Shown: in pieces, positions 55,863 to 64,000 of the stretch | How the letters are laid out: each line of letters opens with the position of its first letter | Position numbering within the stretch: position 1 is the stretch's first letter | DNA from: Citrobacter arsenatis | GTDB lineage: Bacteria > Pseudomonadota > Gammaproteobacteria > Enterobacterales > Enterobacteriaceae | NCBI RefSeq assembly: GCF_004353845.1 | Contig: NZ_CP037864.1 | Span: 3,596,001 to 3,660,000, forward strand | DNA length: 64,000 bases | Direction: 5' to 3' | Translations under genes and position numbers: made by a program | Notes under the pieces: model-generated | What the model saw: the letters and a program-made list of their open reading frames with translations, nothing else | Database searches by the model: none | What the model was told of the DNA's origin: nothing

Positions 55863-57581
55863 ATGCCAACAATATCCAGAAAGGAATACTCCAGTCTGTT
55901 TGGTCCAACAACCGGTGATAAAATACGTTTGGGCGAAACTGATTTGTATATTGAAATTGAACAAGATTTACGTGGTTATGGTGACGAATCAGTCTATGGT
56001 GGAGGAAAGTCTCTACGTGATGGAATGGGCGCTAATAACCAGTGTTCCCGCGACCAGGGGGTTCTCGATCTGGTTATTACAAATGTCACGATAGTTGATG
56101 CAAAACTTGGTGTGATTAAAGCGGATGTAGGCATTAAGGATGGACTGATCTCGGGCATTGGTAAAAGCGGTAACCCGGCAATTATGTCCGGCGTAACACC
56201 AGGGATGACGGTTGGGCTTAGCACGGATGCGATATCAGGCGAGCATTTGATTCTGACTGCGGCGGGTATCGACTCCCATATTCATCTCATCTCTCCTCAG
56301 CAAGCTTATGCGGCATTATCTAACGGCATTACCACCTTCTTCGGTGGCGGCATAGGTCCCACTGATGGCACGAATGGAACCACTGTGACTGCTGGACCTA
56401 AGAATATGCGCGCCATGCTGCGTGCATGGGAAGGTATTCCGGTCAATATCGGTCTACTTGGCAAAGGAAATGCCTACAATAAAGCCCCTCTCGAAGAACA
56501 AATCATTGCCGGTGCCGTTGGGCTAAAAGTACACGAAGACTGGGGTGCTACGCCAAACGCACTCCGACACGCACTGCGCACAGCCGATGATATGGACATT
56601 CAGGTTTCTGTACATACCGACAGTCTTAATGAAGCAGGATATGTCGAAAATACGATTGCCGCTTTTGAAGGAAGGACAATTCACACCTTTCATACAGAAG
56701 GCGCTGGCGGTGGACATGCCCCGGATATTATTAAGGTCGCCAGCCAACCAAATGTTCTGCCAAGTTCCACCAATCCAACGCTACCTTTTGGTATCAACAG
56801 CCAGGCAGAACTGTTCGATATGATTATGGTGTGCCACAACCTCAATCCTAACGTGGCTGCCGATGTTTCATTTGCAGAAAGCCGCGTTCGTCCTGAGACC
56901 ATTGCAGCAGAAAATATCCTGCATGATATGGGCGTCATATCTATGTTCTCCAGCGATTCTCAGGCTATGGGACGCGTGGGCGAAAACTGGCTTCGCCTGG
57001 TACAGACGGCGCATGCCATGAAACTAGCTCGCGGTAAATTACCGGAAGATAGTCCAAATAATGACAATTTCCGCGTTCTCCGATACGTCGCCAAAATTAC
57101 GATTAACCCTGCCATTACGCAAGGCGTCAGCCATATTATTGGTTCTGTTGAAGTGGGTAAGATGGCTGACCTGGTACTCTGGGAACCGCAATTTTTTGGG
57201 GCCAAACCAAAACTCATTATTAAAGGGGGAATGATCAACTGGTCCTTAATGGGTGATCCTAACGCTTCGCTGCCAACTCCTCAGCCAGTATTTTACCGCC
57301 CTATGTTTGGTGCCATGGGAAAAACGCTGCAGGATACCTGCCTTACTTTCGTCTCAAAAGCTGCCTTTGATGATGGCATTAAAGAAAAAGCTGGCCTTGA
57401 AAGACAGGTTGTCGCAGTCAATAACTGTCGTAACATCAGTAAACACGACCTTATCAGAAATAATGCGACCCCAAAAATTGACGTAAACCCAGAGACATTC
57501 GCCGTCAAGGTTGATGGCGTGCACGCCACCTGCCAGCCCATTCAAACTGCGGTTATGAATCAAAAATATTTCTTTGGTTAA
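55863..57581 (+). CDS. ureC: Urease subunit alpha (catalytic, Ni)
   Basis: The 572-residue catalytic subunit, which hydrolyses urea to ammonia and carbamate. Nickel ligands and active-site residues are all found: His139 and His141 (DSHIHL), Lys222 to be carbamylated (LKVHEDW), His251 (VHTDSL), His277 (HTFHTEGAGGGH), Asp365 (SSDSQAMGR) and the flap Cys324-His325. The residue after His325 is Asn, where Klebsiella urease has a second His. It lies 9 bp after ureB. No nickel transporter gene is in the cluster. Confidence 0.98.
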   Translation: MPTISRKEYSSLFGPTTGDKIRLGETDLYIEIEQDLRGYGDESVYGGGKSLRDGMGANNQCSRDQGVLDLVITNVTIVDAKLGVIKADVGIKDGLISGIGKSGNPAIMSGVTPGMTVGLSTDAISGEHLILTAAGIDSHIHLISPQQAYAALSNGITTFFGGGIGPTDGTNGTTVTAGPKNMRAMLRAWEGIPVNIGLLGKGNAYNKAPLEEQIIAGAVGLKVHEDWGATPNALRHALRTADDMDIQVSVHTDSLNEAGYVENTIAAFEGRTIHTFHTEGAGGGHAPDIIKVASQPNVLPSSTNPTLPFGINSQAELFDMIMVCHNLNPNVAADVSFAESRVRPETIAAENILHDMGVISMFSSDSQAMGRVGENWLRLVQTAHAMKLARGKLPEDSPNNDNFRVLRYVAKITINPAITQGVSHIIGSVEVGKMADLVLWEPQFFGAKPKLIIKGGMINWSLMGDPNASLPTPQPVFYRPMFGAMGKTLQDTCLTFVSKAAFDDGIKEKAGLERQVVAVNNCRNISKHDLIRNNATPKIDVNPETFAVKVDGVHATCQPIQTAVMNQKYFFG

Positions 57582-57594
57582 CAGGAGAATAGCT

Positions 57595-58158
57595 ATGTAC
57601 CTGATTGAAAGAACACTCGGAAATATTAACTCCCATGGTGCGCTTGACCTCTCTGCTGAAGATATTAAACACGATGTTCTCGTGCTTGAACAATGGGAGG
57701 CACAAAAAAGCCGTTGCCGTAAAAAAAGTCAATTCGGCTATGATATCGGTTTATCCCTTGACCGTCATCTCCGTCTTAATGATGGTGACATTCTGTTATA
57801 TGACAAAAATAACCGTTATTTGCTTACGGTTAAAATACAGCTACGGCGCGTGATGATTGTTGATCTGGGATTATTTGGCGTAGAGAAAATCACAGACCTT
57901 CTCACCCGCGCCTTTGAATTAGGGCATGCTCTAGGGAATCAGCACTGGAAGGCCGTCATAAAAGGATACTGTGTTTTTATTCCCATTGTAGTGGCCGATA
58001 AAATGTTGGCTTCAGTAATGAAATCTCATGGTTACACTGAGGGTCAGTATTACTTCACTGAAGGTGAAAAAGTCATTCCACTCTTAACACCATCTGAATC
58101 CAGACTTCTTTTTGGCGGTACCGAAGAAGCACATACACATGTACACATTGATCACTAA
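57595..58158 (+). CDS. ureE: Urease accessory protein UreE (nickel chaperone)
   Basis: A 187-residue metallochaperone. The middle domain has the Ni-binding His in LGHALGNQHWKAV, and the C-terminus is short with only a few His (EEAHTHVHIDH) in place of the long poly-His tail of Klebsiella UreE. It supplies nickel to the UreDFG-apo-urease complex. I start at ATG 57595 after AGGAG; a 7-codon extension upstream would run into the ureC stop region. Confidence 0.95.
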   Translation: MYLIERTLGNINSHGALDLSAEDIKHDVLVLEQWEAQKSRCRKKSQFGYDIGLSLDRHLRLNDGDILLYDKNNRYLLTVKIQLRRVMIVDLGLFGVEKITDLLTRAFELGHALGNQHWKAVIKGYCVFIPIVVADKMLASVMKSHGYTEGQYYFTEGEKVIPLLTPSESRLLFGGTEEAHTHVHIDH

Positions 58159-58177
58159 CGTATTAGGGTTGCCGGAC

Positions 58178-58879
58178 ATGCCACAAAGTTCACATATGGT
58201 ACTGAACATTGCACGAATATTGCAGTTTGGAGATTCAGTCCTTCCTGTAGGAGCATTTACTTTTTCCTGCGGGATTGAGTCTGCCATTTCATGTGGAATT
58301 GTCTATGACCGGCAAACCCTCAAGCAATATGTCTGTACGGCGCTATTGCAGGCAGCAAAATGTGATGCTGTCGCGCAAATACAAGCCATGCGCGCCTGTC
58401 GCAGCAACAAATTAAATGAGCTTAAATCTATTGATAACGATGTAATCAGTAGAAAACTATCACCAGAATCCCGACTGATGACCCAAAGAATGGGTAAGAA
58501 ATTAACCGAGCTTTCAGCAGCGATTTACCCTGTTCGTCTATTTAACTGGTGGCTTGAGCAAATACGCCAGAGCCATGTTATTGGTACCTATCCTGTTTCT
58601 CATGCCTTACTTATGCACCATTTAGAGCTTGATGAAGAAGCCATGTTGGCCATGCACTTTTATGGCGTAGCAACGACTATTCTCAGTGCAGCGCAAAGAC
58701 TGATGCGGATTACGCATTTGGATAGCCAAAAAATCCTGGCCGAAGCCACGTCGCTTTTCCCTGATTACGCTGAAATGACGCTCAATACCCGCCCCGAAGA
58801 AATGTCTTCTTTTTCGCCGGTGATCGACATTCTTGCGGCTGTTCATGTCGATGCCCATGTACGTCTGTTTATGAATTAA
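58178..58879 (+). CDS. ureF: Urease accessory protein UreF
   Basis: A 233-residue all-helical protein that gates UreG in nickel loading. The signature LQFGDSVLPVGAFTFSCGIES is near the N-terminus, and IDILAAVHVDAHVRLFMN forms the end. I take ATG 58178 (MPQSSHMVLN) since it gives the family length; a longer in-frame start would overlap ureE by nearly 50 bp. No overlap with ureG (11 bp gap). Confidence 0.93.
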   Translation: MPQSSHMVLNIARILQFGDSVLPVGAFTFSCGIESAISCGIVYDRQTLKQYVCTALLQAAKCDAVAQIQAMRACRSNKLNELKSIDNDVISRKLSPESRLMTQRMGKKLTELSAAIYPVRLFNWWLEQIRQSHVIGTYPVSHALLMHHLELDEEAMLAMHFYGVATTILSAAQRLMRITHLDSQKILAEATSLFPDYAEMTLNTRPEEMSSFSPVIDILAAVHVDAHVRLFMN

Positions 58880-58890
58880 CTGAGGTCAGA

Positions 58891-59541
58891 ATGAAAAAAA
58901 TCACTCGAATTGGAATTGGTGGTCCCGTAGGTTCAGGAAAAACAGCCATTATTGAGGTTATTACTCCTGTACTAATTCGTCGGGGATATAAACCTCTGAT
59001 TGTAACTAATGATGTTGTAACCACTGAGGATGCAAAGCAGGTCAAAAGGACGTTGAAAGGAATATTAGAAGAAGAAAAAATCGTTGGCGTTGAAACAGGG
59101 GCATGTCCGCATACCGCTGTACGTGAAGATCCCAGTATGAATATTGCTGCCGTTGAAGAAATGGAAGATAAATTTCCAGATAGCGATTTAATTATGATTG
59201 AAAGCGGTGGTGACAATCTTACCCTCACATTCAGTCCAGCATTGGCTGACTTTTATATTTATGTCATTGACGTAGCAGAAGGGGAAAAAATTCCGCGTAA
59301 AAATGGTCCAGGTCTGGTACAGGCCGATATTCTTATTATCAATAAAATTGATTTAGCGCCATATGTCGGAGCCAGTCTGGAGGTAATGGAATCAGATACC
59401 CGATATGTCAGAAATAATCGTCCTTATATTTTAACCAACTGTAAAACAGGTGAAGGTATCGAGCAGCTTGTCGACATGATTGAGCGCGATTTTTTATTTG
59501 GTCATACCATTGAAGGTAAAAAAGATGACTCAACCACATAA
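58891..59541 (+). CDS. ureG: Urease accessory GTPase UreG
   Basis: A 216-residue SIMIBI GTPase that drives nickel insertion into urease. The P-loop is GGPVGSGKTAIIEV (residues 8-21), the metal-binding CPH motif is GACPHTAVREDPSMN, and NKIDLAPYVGA serves as the guanine site. It overlaps ureD by 17 bp. Confidence 0.97.
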   Translation: MKKITRIGIGGPVGSGKTAIIEVITPVLIRRGYKPLIVTNDVVTTEDAKQVKRTLKGILEEEKIVGVETGACPHTAVREDPSMNIAAVEEMEDKFPDSDLIMIESGGDNLTLTFSPALADFYIYVIDVAEGEKIPRKNGPGLVQADILIINKIDLAPYVGASLEVMESDTRYVRNNRPYILTNCKTGEGIEQLVDMIERDFLFGHTIEGKKDDSTT

Positions 59542-60475
59542 TTTTCATGACCAGATGGAAACAAAACGGACGCTTTGGGATATGCAGATCCCCATAGAGT
59601 ATCGTCAGGAGCCGGAGCAAATGCCCAGTGGGGTAATCGGTAAGGATGGTTTTTTGTACCTGGGTTTTACACGTTGCGGAAGCAAAAGCATTCTCCACCG
59701 CATGGAAAAACGAACACCATTGTTTGCACAAAAGGCATTGTATCATGATGAAGCATTGCCTGAACTTCCCTGTGTGACCGTGATATCGACTTCAGGCTGT
59801 GTTCTGCAAGGGGATCGCTTAGTGTTATCCATTAACGTGGGTGAAAATGCTTTCGCCAGTGTCAGTACGCAATCCGCAACCAAAGTACACTCCATGGATA
59901 AAAATTATGCTGCGCAAATTCAATTTATCCATCTTGATGAGAATGCTTACCTGGAATATCTCCCCGATCCTTTAATCTTGCACCGTAATGCAAGATTTAT
60001 TAACGACACCGTAATTGAATATAAAAGAAGTGCGACTCTTATTTATTCAGAAATAATTATTCCAGGCCGTCGTCATCATCATGAAAATGAGCTTAATGGC
60101 TTTGACTATTATTCCTCAAGCGTTTCAGCAAAAGATGAGTCTGGACATATTGTTTTCAAGGAACAAATTGAGTTGAAACCAAAAGAGTATGCCATGGCTG
60201 AACTCGGAATTATGGGGCAATTTCAGATTCTCGGCACTATTTTTATATTAACCCCAGCAGATAATATAGCATCCATTCTGGCGGCCTTCCCTGCTCATTA
60301 TAGCAAAGATTATTGCTATGGTATGTCAACCCTCCCTGCGGAATCTGGTCTTGTATTCAAAATACTGGCTAACGACAGTAGTATGATAAAAAAATATATT
60401 CGTAAAGTGTGGGCCACGGTCAGAAAAGTCGTGCAGCAAACAGAACTACCACCTCCATTTATCTGGAAACAATAG
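59525..60475 (+). CDS. ureD: Urease accessory protein UreD
   Basis: A 316-residue UreD/UreH scaffold that binds apo-urease with UreF and UreG. Conserved parts are HDEALPELPCVTVISTSGCVL and GDRLVLSINVGENAFASVSTQSATKVH. The start at 59525 overlaps the end of ureG, with AAGG upstream. Placing ureD last gives the Yersinia-type order ureABCEFGD, not the Klebsiella order ureDABCEFG. Confidence 0.95.
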   Translation: MTQPHNFHDQMETKRTLWDMQIPIEYRQEPEQMPSGVIGKDGFLYLGFTRCGSKSILHRMEKRTPLFAQKALYHDEALPELPCVTVISTSGCVLQGDRLVLSINVGENAFASVSTQSATKVHSMDKNYAAQIQFIHLDENAYLEYLPDPLILHRNARFINDTVIEYKRSATLIYSEIIIPGRRHHHENELNGFDYYSSSVSAKDESGHIVFKEQIELKPKEYAMAELGIMGQFQILGTIFILTPADNIASILAAFPAHYSKDYCYGMSTLPAESGLVFKILANDSSMIKKYIRKVWATVRKVVQQTELPPPFIWKQ

Positions 60476-60506
60476 GATCACTCGCAACTTTTCATATTGG
60501 TAAACA

Positions 60507-61499
60507 ATGATGACTACACAATCTATTCCGGTATTATGGAAGAATAATACTGATAAGCATTACATTTGCAAAATTATTGATATATCATTACGTGGTTGCG
60601 CACAGGTAATGTTCCAAAACAATCCCATCACGGGGCTATTGTTTTTTATTGCGATATTCATTTCTGCTTATAGTAATAACAATCCTTTAGCTGCATGGGG
60701 GTGTGTAGTTGGAACTGTTCTGGCTTCGATTACAGGGGCAATAACCCATGATATAAAAGGTTGGCGGGATGGCCTCTATAGCTATAATGGCTGTCTGGTC
60801 GGTATTGCTATTCCTGTATTTATAACTGCGACGCCAATCATGTGGTTATGCCTGGTCGTTGGTAGCGTCGTGTCTGTTATTGCCACGGTATGCATTGCTG
60901 ATATATTGAAAACATGGAAAGTTGCGGCGTTAACAGCCCCGTTTGTTCTGACAACCTGGGTAATACTACTTGCCAGCTATGCTTTTCATAATATTTATGG
61001 TTCAGGATTGCCCTCCCCTGATCTACCCCAACATTATATACCGTCAACTCAAAGTAGTTACTCGCTCAGCTTTTTCATTAACAGTACTTTACATGGGATT
61101 TCGCAGGTATTTTTATTCCCCGGGATCCTTGCTAGTTTATTTTTCATTGCAGGCCTGGCGGCAGAATCCGTCGTATGCGCCTGCTATGCCATCGTCGGTT
61201 CTTTCATCGCGACACTACTTGCCTGTTATCTGGGTGCCAATCCCCATGACATTGCTGCAGGGCTGTATGCCTTTAGTGCCGTTTTGACATCCGTCGCACT
61301 TGGGACCGTATTTAATCATCCTGGCTGGCGAGTGTTTATTTATACCATTTCAGGGATCATTTTTACTGTTTTTATCCAGGCCGCAATGAATGTGCTTTTA
61401 ATGCCTTTAGGCATACCGACATTAACCATGCCGTTTGTTATTTCCTCATGGCTATTTCTGGTACCAAATAAAGAGTTTATGCCGGAGCATCGTCATTAA
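60507..61499 (+). CDS. yut: Urea transporter (UT family, Yut-like)
   Basis: A 330-residue urea channel with two repeats, each holding the UT signatures (GLYSYNGCLVGIAI and GLYAFSAVLTSVALG) and ending LTMPFVISSWLF. It would let urea enter the cytoplasm for urease. It starts 31 bp after ureD. The ribosome site is weak; an ATG pair at 60507 and 60510 gives two possible starts. Amt and Yut together flank the seven ure genes. Confidence 0.93.
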   Translation: MMTTQSIPVLWKNNTDKHYICKIIDISLRGCAQVMFQNNPITGLLFFIAIFISAYSNNNPLAAWGCVVGTVLASITGAITHDIKGWRDGLYSYNGCLVGIAIPVFITATPIMWLCLVVGSVVSVIATVCIADILKTWKVAALTAPFVLTTWVILLASYAFHNIYGSGLPSPDLPQHYIPSTQSSYSLSFFINSTLHGISQVFLFPGILASLFFIAGLAAESVVCACYAIVGSFIATLLACYLGANPHDIAAGLYAFSAVLTSVALGTVFNHPGWRVFIYTISGIIFTVFIQAAMNVLLMPLGIPTLTMPFVISSWLFLVPNKEFMPEHRH

Positions 61500-61585
61500 T
61501 GATAAGCAAACTGATTGATGCTTAATTTTATCATTCATTTACGCTTGTACGCCACTGTTATAGCTGAAGCACAGAGAGAATCACT

Positions 61586-62236
61586 ATGACTGAAGAATTT
61601 CTGCTACGTCTAATGCTAGCCGGTTTGTTAGGTGGCGTAATTGGTCTCGAGCGTCAAATACGCGCCAAAGAAGCTGGTGTAAGAACTCATATATTGATTG
61701 GTATCGGCAGTGCCATGTTCATGATCGTCTCAAAATACGGTTTCTATGATGTTATAGGGCATGGCCATATTGGATTAGATCCCAGCAGAATAGCAGCCCA
61801 GGTTGTCACCGGGGTTGGATTTCTCGGCGCGGGAAATATTCTGGTTCAAAAACAGACTATCAGAGGATTAACAACAGCTGCGGATGTGTGGGTCACTGCA
61901 GCAATTGGCCTGGTCATAGGCAGCGGAATGTATGAAGTTGGTATCGTTGGTGCGGTTATGGCGCTCATCGTGCTGGAATTCTTCCGTCAGCTTACCTACC
62001 GCTTTTTGAATCACCATTTGCAACTACGCATACGCATTGCGGCTGGTACGGCACAATCTGTTTTGACCTGGATAACTGAGCAGGGATATCGCCTGCAATT
62101 ACGTTCGTTGGCTAATGATGCAAGCGATTGCCATGTTTTAACGGCAGATTTAGAGGTTACAGAAGCAACCACGGTGATTCAGGTAATTTCTTTACTTAAA
62201 GAAAACCCTGCTATTAAAGAGGTTTCTGTGGAGTAA
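61586..62236 (+). CDS. yhiD: MgtC/SapB-family membrane protein YhiD
   Basis: A 216-residue protein with about five N-terminal membrane segments and a C-terminal soluble ACT-like domain. The MgtC signature LLGGVIGLERQIRAKEAGVR and GVRTHILIGIGSAMFMIVSKYGF are clear, and it matches E. coli YhiD well. YhiD is part of the acid fitness island; the molecular role is not known, though MgtC relatives inhibit ATP synthase. It lies 86 bp after the urea transporter gene. Confidence 0.92.
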   Translation: MTEEFLLRLMLAGLLGGVIGLERQIRAKEAGVRTHILIGIGSAMFMIVSKYGFYDVIGHGHIGLDPSRIAAQVVTGVGFLGAGNILVQKQTIRGLTTAADVWVTAAIGLVIGSGMYEVGIVGAVMALIVLEFFRQLTYRFLNHHLQLRIRIAAGTAQSVLTWITEQGYRLQLRSLANDASDCHVLTADLEVTEATTVIQVISLLKENPAIKEVSVE

Positions 62237-62415
62237 CATTAGACTACATAAAATAATCACTTGATTTATTATTGTGCTTACTCTTTATTTTAAGAATAGG
62301 ATTAAACTATAATTTTGAAAGATACAGGTATTGAAAGCTGTGCTATACATTACTTGCCTCTTTCTGCACTTTAACAATTTAATCCTAATGTCGAAACGAG
62401 ACATCCTACATCTGG
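62237..62415. promoter_or_regulatory. Convergent yhiD-dctR gap with two GAD-box-like motifs
   Basis: This 179-bp gap contains two GadE-box-like words: ATAGGATTAAACTATAATTT on the plus strand at 62296-62315 and TTAGGATTAAATTGTTAAAG on the minus strand at 62369-62388 (14 of 20 matches). Both genes end here, so these are not normal promoter positions; they might mark an unseen RNA or be chance in A+T-rich DNA. Confidence 0.3.
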
Positions 62416-62946
62416 TTATTGTAGATAGCATGAAATTTGATGCCGTACTAAATCACTCATTTTCCTGAGTTTAAGCAACAACATTATATTGTACTTATGG
62501 CAATAGTAAGTTTTCAATGAGATATGCATTTCCTCAGCAATTGAGTAACAGGATTTTTGCTGCAAAATACAGGTAAGAATTTGATGCTGTCGACGAGAAA
62601 TTGATAATTCCGGAGAAATATCATAGTTTCCATCGCAATTCAGCAAAGTAATAAAATTACACAGCGAAACGTTTCGATTGATAAAAACAACAGGAAGGTC
62701 CCCGAAGCATCTTTTGATCCTGAATGGCGAAAGTATGAAAACCTTAGCAGGTTGAATCCTATCCAGTTGATAAGCTATACTGGTATAGAAAATGTTGTTA
62801 TTGAACGTATCAATTATCACTTTTGCATTAAGCTCTTCAACGGTACAAAAGTCTTCTGCATGCTGAATATGCACGATAACATCTTTTTTGATAAGGTGAT
62901 AAATAGCCTGTAGCAAAATAATATCTTTAGTAAATACCAGAAACAC
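62416..62946 (-). CDS. dctR: LuxR-family regulator DctR (YhiF)
   Basis: A 176-residue protein with the pattern of E. coli DctR: VFTKDIILLQAIYHLIKKD at the start, SPFRIKRCFGDLPVVFINR in the middle and a LuxR helix-turn-helix ISLKTYYCHKYNIMLLLKLRKMSDLVRHQISCYLQ at the end. It is a GadE paralogue, about the same size. I start at GTG 62946, with AGGAG six bases upstream; a TTG five codons earlier is also in frame. It is divergent from an AraC gene, separated by 112 bp. Confidence 0.85.
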   Translation of the reverse strand: MFLVFTKDIILLQAIYHLIKKDVIVHIQHAEDFCTVEELNAKVIIDTFNNNIFYTSIAYQLDRIQPAKVFILSPFRIKRCFGDLPVVFINRNVSLCNFITLLNCDGNYDISPELSISRRQHQILTCILQQKSCYSIAEEMHISLKTYYCHKYNIMLLLKLRKMSDLVRHQISCYLQ

Positions 62947-63058
62947 TACCCTCTCCTGCAATACGTAATTTGATTAACAAATCTTATAGTTACTTGGCGA
63001 AACTATCTATACGACATCGTCTCAAAATCAGTCCATTGGTGACAATATTGGGGAATAT

Positions 63059-63949
63059 ATGAATACTTCAGGCTGGCTACTGAAAGGAGGAGAAGCGAAA
63101 ACATCCGTCTTCCACCTTGGCAGATATTGTAGCGAATGGAAAGCATCAACATACTCCTATGGTGAACCGAGTTTTCATATCGTTCTGGGCGGGGAATGCT
63201 GGCTGGATTTGTTCAACCAACAGCCGCGCATCATGCTGGAAAAGGGAGATATTCTCTTCTTTTTTAATAATTTCCCTTTTTACCTCACCTCCTCTCCAGA
63301 TAAAAGCATTGATGACTTACCCCGCAAGCAGATGAGTAAAATTGAGGATTCATCTTCCGACGCCACCGATCTGCTGTGTGGTTTTATCCAACCTAACTCT
63401 ATCGCCAGTCAATTGCGTTTTGCCTTACTTCCGGATATTTTTCTGATTAGGCAAAAGGACGACGTCAGTAACAAAATACATTCATTATTTGAATTACTAC
63501 TGACAGAAGTTAATGCCTCTGCCGATGAAAATAATTGCATTATTGCTCATCTTACCGATGCTATTTTGCACTATGTGGTTAATGAATCTACTTCTTTATA
63601 TGATATTGACATAAATCTTCTGAACGCAGCCAATGATGAACCGTTAGCAAAACTAATTATTGCTATAATTGAAAACCCACAGTACTCGTGGTCACTAGAT
63701 GATATGGCCCGTTTTACTTATATGTCACGTTCAACATTTATTCGTCGCATATTGAAAGCGACAAGCTATACACCGAATCTGGTATTGAGCAAATTAAGAA
63801 TTTATGTGTCATTAAACCTGCTCAGAAGAGGTATAAAAACAGAGGATATTTACAGCAGCGTCGGGTATGAATCTTTGTCTGGATTCTACCAGGCATTCAA
63901 ACGCGTTATGGGAACCGCACCAGGAGACTACCTCTCATCTTACAAATAA
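63059..63949 (+). CDS. AraC-family transcriptional regulator (cupin-type N-terminus)
   Basis: A 296-residue protein. The N-terminal cupin-like half (SFHIVLGGECWLDLFNQQPR, MLEKGDILFFFNN) resembles the Cupin_6 AraC proteins such as RclR. The C-terminal third has two helix-turn-helices: WSLDDMARFTYMSRSTFIRR, and EDIYSSVGYESLSGFYQAF followed by GTAPGDYLS. It does not match GadX or GadW. Its place at the end of the urease-acid island suggests it controls some of those genes, but a link to urea as with UreR is not shown by the sequence. GGGGA precedes the ATG. Confidence 0.85.
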   Translation: MNTSGWLLKGGEAKTSVFHLGRYCSEWKASTYSYGEPSFHIVLGGECWLDLFNQQPRIMLEKGDILFFFNNFPFYLTSSPDKSIDDLPRKQMSKIEDSSSDATDLLCGFIQPNSIASQLRFALLPDIFLIRQKDDVSNKIHSLFELLLTEVNASADENNCIIAHLTDAILHYVVNESTSLYDIDINLLNAANDEPLAKLIIAIIENPQYSWSLDDMARFTYMSRSTFIRRILKATSYTPNLVLSKLRIYVSLNLLRRGIKTEDIYSSVGYESLSGFYQAFKRVMGTAPGDYLSSYK

Positions 63950-64000
63950 AATGATCTGCGGGATAAATGTCAGCTATCTGGGTAACGCTTACGCATTCTG

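Noticed and set aside
63059..63949. Calling the AraC regulator GadX or GadW
   Set aside because: The N-terminal half is a cupin-type domain and the sequence does not match GadX or GadW; only the family-level call is supported.
41805..64000. A second copy of the argW 3' end (attR) and an integrase gene
   Set aside because: None was found by eye within the window; they may lie beyond the right edge or be lost.
1..64000. CRISPR arrays, rRNA genes and insertion sequences
   Set aside because: No regular spacer-repeat array, rRNA sequence or transposase gene was recognised on either strand; only REP elements and one short tandem duplication were seen.
63950..64000. Any feature in the last 51 bases
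   Set aside because: Too short; nothing recognisable after the AraC gene stop.

Overview
The window is a chromosomal segment of an enteric bacterium (Enterobacteriaceae). From about 11.1 kb to 41.8 kb the order purF-cvpA-dedD-folC-accD-dedA-truA-usg-pdxB-flk-yfcJ-fabB-mnmC-yfcL-epmC-yfcA-mepA-aroC-prmB-smrB-sixA-fadJI-yfcZ-fadL-mlaA-yfdC-argW is the Escherichia/Salmonella backbone. A D-ornithine/D-lysine decarboxylase locus beside purF is a Salmonella-like trait. A urease-positive Citrobacter or close relative would fit, but the species is an inference.

Left accessory part (1-11.1 kb). A truncated LacI regulator is divergent from a GPH sugar symporter (broken by a one-base frameshift) and a GH127 beta-L-arabinofuranosidase. 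Next comes a leftward operon for a fold-III decarboxylase, a GadC-like permease, an ornithine/alanine-type racemase and a second amino acid permease. It has a near-perfect sigma-54 promoter and a divergent PAS-type sigma-54 activator.

Backbone (11.1-41.8 kb). The genes are housekeeping ones with recognisable operators: PurR at cvpA-purF, FabR at fabB, and FadR at fadI and fadL. A small accessory patch lies between yfcJ and fabB (22.6-24.4 kb). It holds a truncated Mu-repressor-like ORF divergent from a Ner-like regulator, then a frameshifted papain-fold amidase next to a DUF3828 lipoprotein. A 106-bp tandem duplication of the mnmC 3' end with a REP element follows mnmC.

Right island (41.8-64 kb). 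Downstream of tRNA-Arg(CCU), whose encoded CCA is missing, are an unrecognised gene, a NIT-domain chemoreceptor, and then A+T-rich DNA that is a rearranged acid fitness island: DUF1471 protein, slp, gadE, crcB, mdtE, mdtF, hdeD, hdeA, hdeB, yhiD, dctR and an AraC regulator. A complete Yersinia-order urease operon (amtB-ureABCEFGD-urea transporter) sits exactly between hdeB and yhiD, genes that are neighbours in E. coli. A fluoride channel gene sits between gadE and mdtE. No glutamate decarboxylase or gadC is visible in the window.

The inferred theme of the island is survival of acid. HdeA/HdeB/HdeD and Slp protect the envelope, urease with urea and ammonium channels makes and moves base, CrcB would export fluoride that enters as HF, and GadE would coordinate expression. 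The decarboxylase operon on the left is a possible second proton-consuming system. A candidate ArrS-like small RNA lies antisense in the long gadE leader.
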